A DNA stretch of 7,016 nucleotides from an uncultured Bacillota bacterium (GTDB lineage Bacteria; Bacillota; Sulfobacillia; UBA995; UBA9673), in assembly GCA_937863905.1 (NCBI GenBank), contig CALMHV010000169.1:1-7016 (forward strand), read 5' to 3'. Positions within the stretch are counted from its first letter, which is position 1; every line of letters begins with the position of its first letter. The notes under the pieces were generated by a model that was not told where the DNA came from, did no database searches, and saw only the letters and a list, made by a program, of their open reading frames with translations. Made by a program: the position numbers and the translations under genes. This document shows positions 5,872-7,016 of this stretch, in pieces.

Positions 5872-7016
5872 GTGGCTCGACTGAAGTCAAGGCAGGCGCC
5901 AAGCGAGAGCTGGATAGCTCAGCCTTGGGACGCCGTGAAGCTGCTGGCCGGAGACCTGGGTTTTAGCCTCGCCGATGGCCACGGCGACTGGCGGGGTGGC
6001 TCTAACTCTCTCTCTCGGACCAAGACGCCCCGAGCTTTGACGCAGGTGACCGAGACCGACCTGGAGACCCTGAGGGTGGAGAACGACGGGCTGATCAAGA
6101 TCTGTCGGGACTATGTCGAAGCCCTGAGCCGGGCCGAAAGGACTCTCGGCCTGGAAGGCTTCGTCGTGCTGTCCGAATGCTCCGGAGTCCTCCTGGAGGT
6201 GGTTCCCCTCCAGAACCAAGCCGCGGGGGCGGGCCCTCCGTCCATGGCCGCTCTGGTCCCCGGCACGGTCCTCTCCCTGATGGCCGCGGGCGTGAATCCC
6301 ATCGGGCTGGCCCTGGACCAGGCCGCGGTGGCGATCCTCCCGCCACCCGACCCCGCGGTGCGGCGCCGCGCCCTCGGTATCTGCGGCCTGGCCGTCCCGC
6401 TCGGTCGCTCGCCGGTACCGGTGGGGTGCCTGGCCATCCTGGTGCCGCCGCGCCCGCTCGGGGTCGCTCCAGCGGTCCTGGGCCAGGCGCTTTTCTCGGC
6501 CCGGGCCATCGAGCTGGCCTTGGCCCTCAAACAGGAGCGCTCCACCAACCTGCAGGCGGCCGCCAGCCTGGCTCACGAGGTCAGAAACCCCCTCACCGCG
6601 GTGAAGGGGTTCCTGCAGCTCACGCTGACCCATGGGAGCGAGGTCCCGGAGTACTCCGGGCTGGCCCTCCGCGAGCTGGACCGGGCCATCAGCCTGCTGG
6701 AAGACTACTCCCTCCTCAGCCGCACGCCGAGGATGGCCCCGGACCAGGAACTGAAGGTCGACGGCCTCATGTCCGACGCCGCCCTTCTCGCCCGCGGCAT
6801 GGTGGGCAGCGGACCGGCCGTGACCATCGACTACCGTCACTCCGCTCCCGGCCTGACGCTCCTGGGCGATCCCCAAAGGCTCAAGCAGGTCCTCCTGAAC
6901 CTCTGCCGGAACGCCATCGAGGCCATGCCGGCGGGCGGTCTGCTGACCCTGCGGGCCCGGCGCCAGGATGGGGAAGTCGTCCTGGAGGTGTCCGACACCG
7001 GGGTGGGCATCCCCGC
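5872..7016 (+). CDS. Cytosolic GAF-sensor histidine kinase, sporulation-kinase type (3' end outside window)
   Basis: An open frame of 381 codons runs off the window. Residues 1-58 are poorly ordered and unconserved. A helix around 59-90 (TDLETLRVENDGLIKICRDY) leads into a GAF-like sensor at about 92-222, with GVNPIGLAL at 140-148 and a later AVPLG..PVGCLAIL, resembling the N-terminal sensors of AcoR-type regulators. The H-box SLAHEVRNPLTAVKGFLQL, with His235 as the likely phosphorylated residue, resembles Bacillus KinA-E kinases. The ATPase domain shows an N-box (QVLLNLCRNAIEAMP, Asn347) and a G1 box (DTGVGIP, Asp375); the remaining lid and G2 box are cut off. There is no membrane segment, so it is soluble. 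GTG 5872 is chosen for GAGG at 5862-5865; GTG 5860 is an alternative. It lies 24 bases after the Spo0E fusion gene, so kinase and phosphatase are probably co-transcribed. Confidence 0.88.
   Translation, partial: MARLKSRQAPSESWIAQPWDAVKLLAGDLGFSLADGHGDWRGGSNSLSRTKTPRALTQVTETDLETLRVENDGLIKICRDYVEALSRAERTLGLEGFVVLSECSGVLLEVVPLQNQAAGAGPPSMAALVPGTVLSLMAAGVNPIGLALDQAAVAILPPPDPAVRRRALGICGLAVPLGRSPVPVGCLAILVPPRPLGVAPAVLGQALFSARAIELALALKQERSTNLQAAASLAHEVRNPLTAVKGFLQLTLTHGSEVPEYSGLALRELDRAISLLEDYSLLSRTPRMAPDQELKVDGLMSDAALLARGMVGSGPAVTIDYRHSAPGLTLLGDPQRLKQVLLNLCRNAIEAMPAGGLLTLRARRQDGEVVLEVSDTGVGIP

Noticed and set aside
5915..5930. TAGCTCAG followed by GG, resembling a tRNA D-arm
   Set aside because: No matching acceptor stem, no anticodon arm and no GGTTCRA-type T-arm at the expected distance. 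The frame is open as the kinase N-terminus.
5887..6876. Long open frame on the minus strand opposite the kinase gene
   Set aside because: It is the antisense shadow of a GC-rich gene. The + strand frame carries the H, N and G1 boxes, while the minus-strand translation has no recognisable domain.
1..7016. CRISPR array, insertion sequence, transposase, integrase or attachment site
   Set aside because: I saw no regularly spaced direct repeats, no terminal inverted repeats and no mobile-element proteins on either strand. The genes look like ordinary chromosomal operons.

Overview
This 7.0 kb stretch is GC-rich (about two thirds G+C by eye). It is densely coding and all genes run on the + strand. 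It uses GTG and TTG starts, strong GGAGG-type ribosome binding sites and stop/start overlaps. A Spo0E-like domain next to a sporulation-type histidine kinase points to an endospore-forming, high-GC member of the Bacillota (for example a Symbiobacterium-, Limnochorda- or Desulfotomaculum-like lineage). The paired 2-hydroxyacyl-CoA dehydratase/benzoyl-CoA reductase-type subunits suggest an anaerobe. No species can be named from the sequence alone.

Layout. At 9-404 is a small four-helix membrane protein of DUF4064 type. A 142-bp gap (405-546) contains a strong two-part hairpin. A three-gene, translationally coupled operon follows (547-4150): a DUF362 protein with a C-terminal 2x[4Fe-4S] ferredoxin domain, then two different HGD-D family subunits (375 and 420 aa). 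The junctions overlap as TAGTG and GTGA. A 93-bp gap (4151-4243) carries small palindromes and a hairpin over the next ribosome binding site. A second, signalling operon follows (4244 to beyond 7016): a stand-alone receiver domain whose phospho-acceptor Asp is replaced by Glu, a GAF / degenerate GGDEF-like / Spo0E-like fusion protein, and a cytosolic GAF-type histidine kinase cut off by the window end.

How the parts may work together. The first operon looks like a low-potential redox enzyme. The two HGD-D subunits each keep three cysteines with the spacing expected for [4Fe-4S] ligands, and the DUF362-ferredoxin is a plausible electron carrier. The ASKHA-type ATPase activator (HgdC/BcrA/BadF family) that normally drives such enzymes is not in the window. 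The second operon looks like an input branch to a Spo0A-type phosphorelay: a kinase, a Spo0E-like phosphatase domain as counter-activity, and a receiver that probably cannot be phosphorylated normally. The most notable detail is a consensus Shine-Dalgarno plus GTG inside the fusion gene, in frame. It would release the Spo0E-like domain as a separate 69-residue protein.
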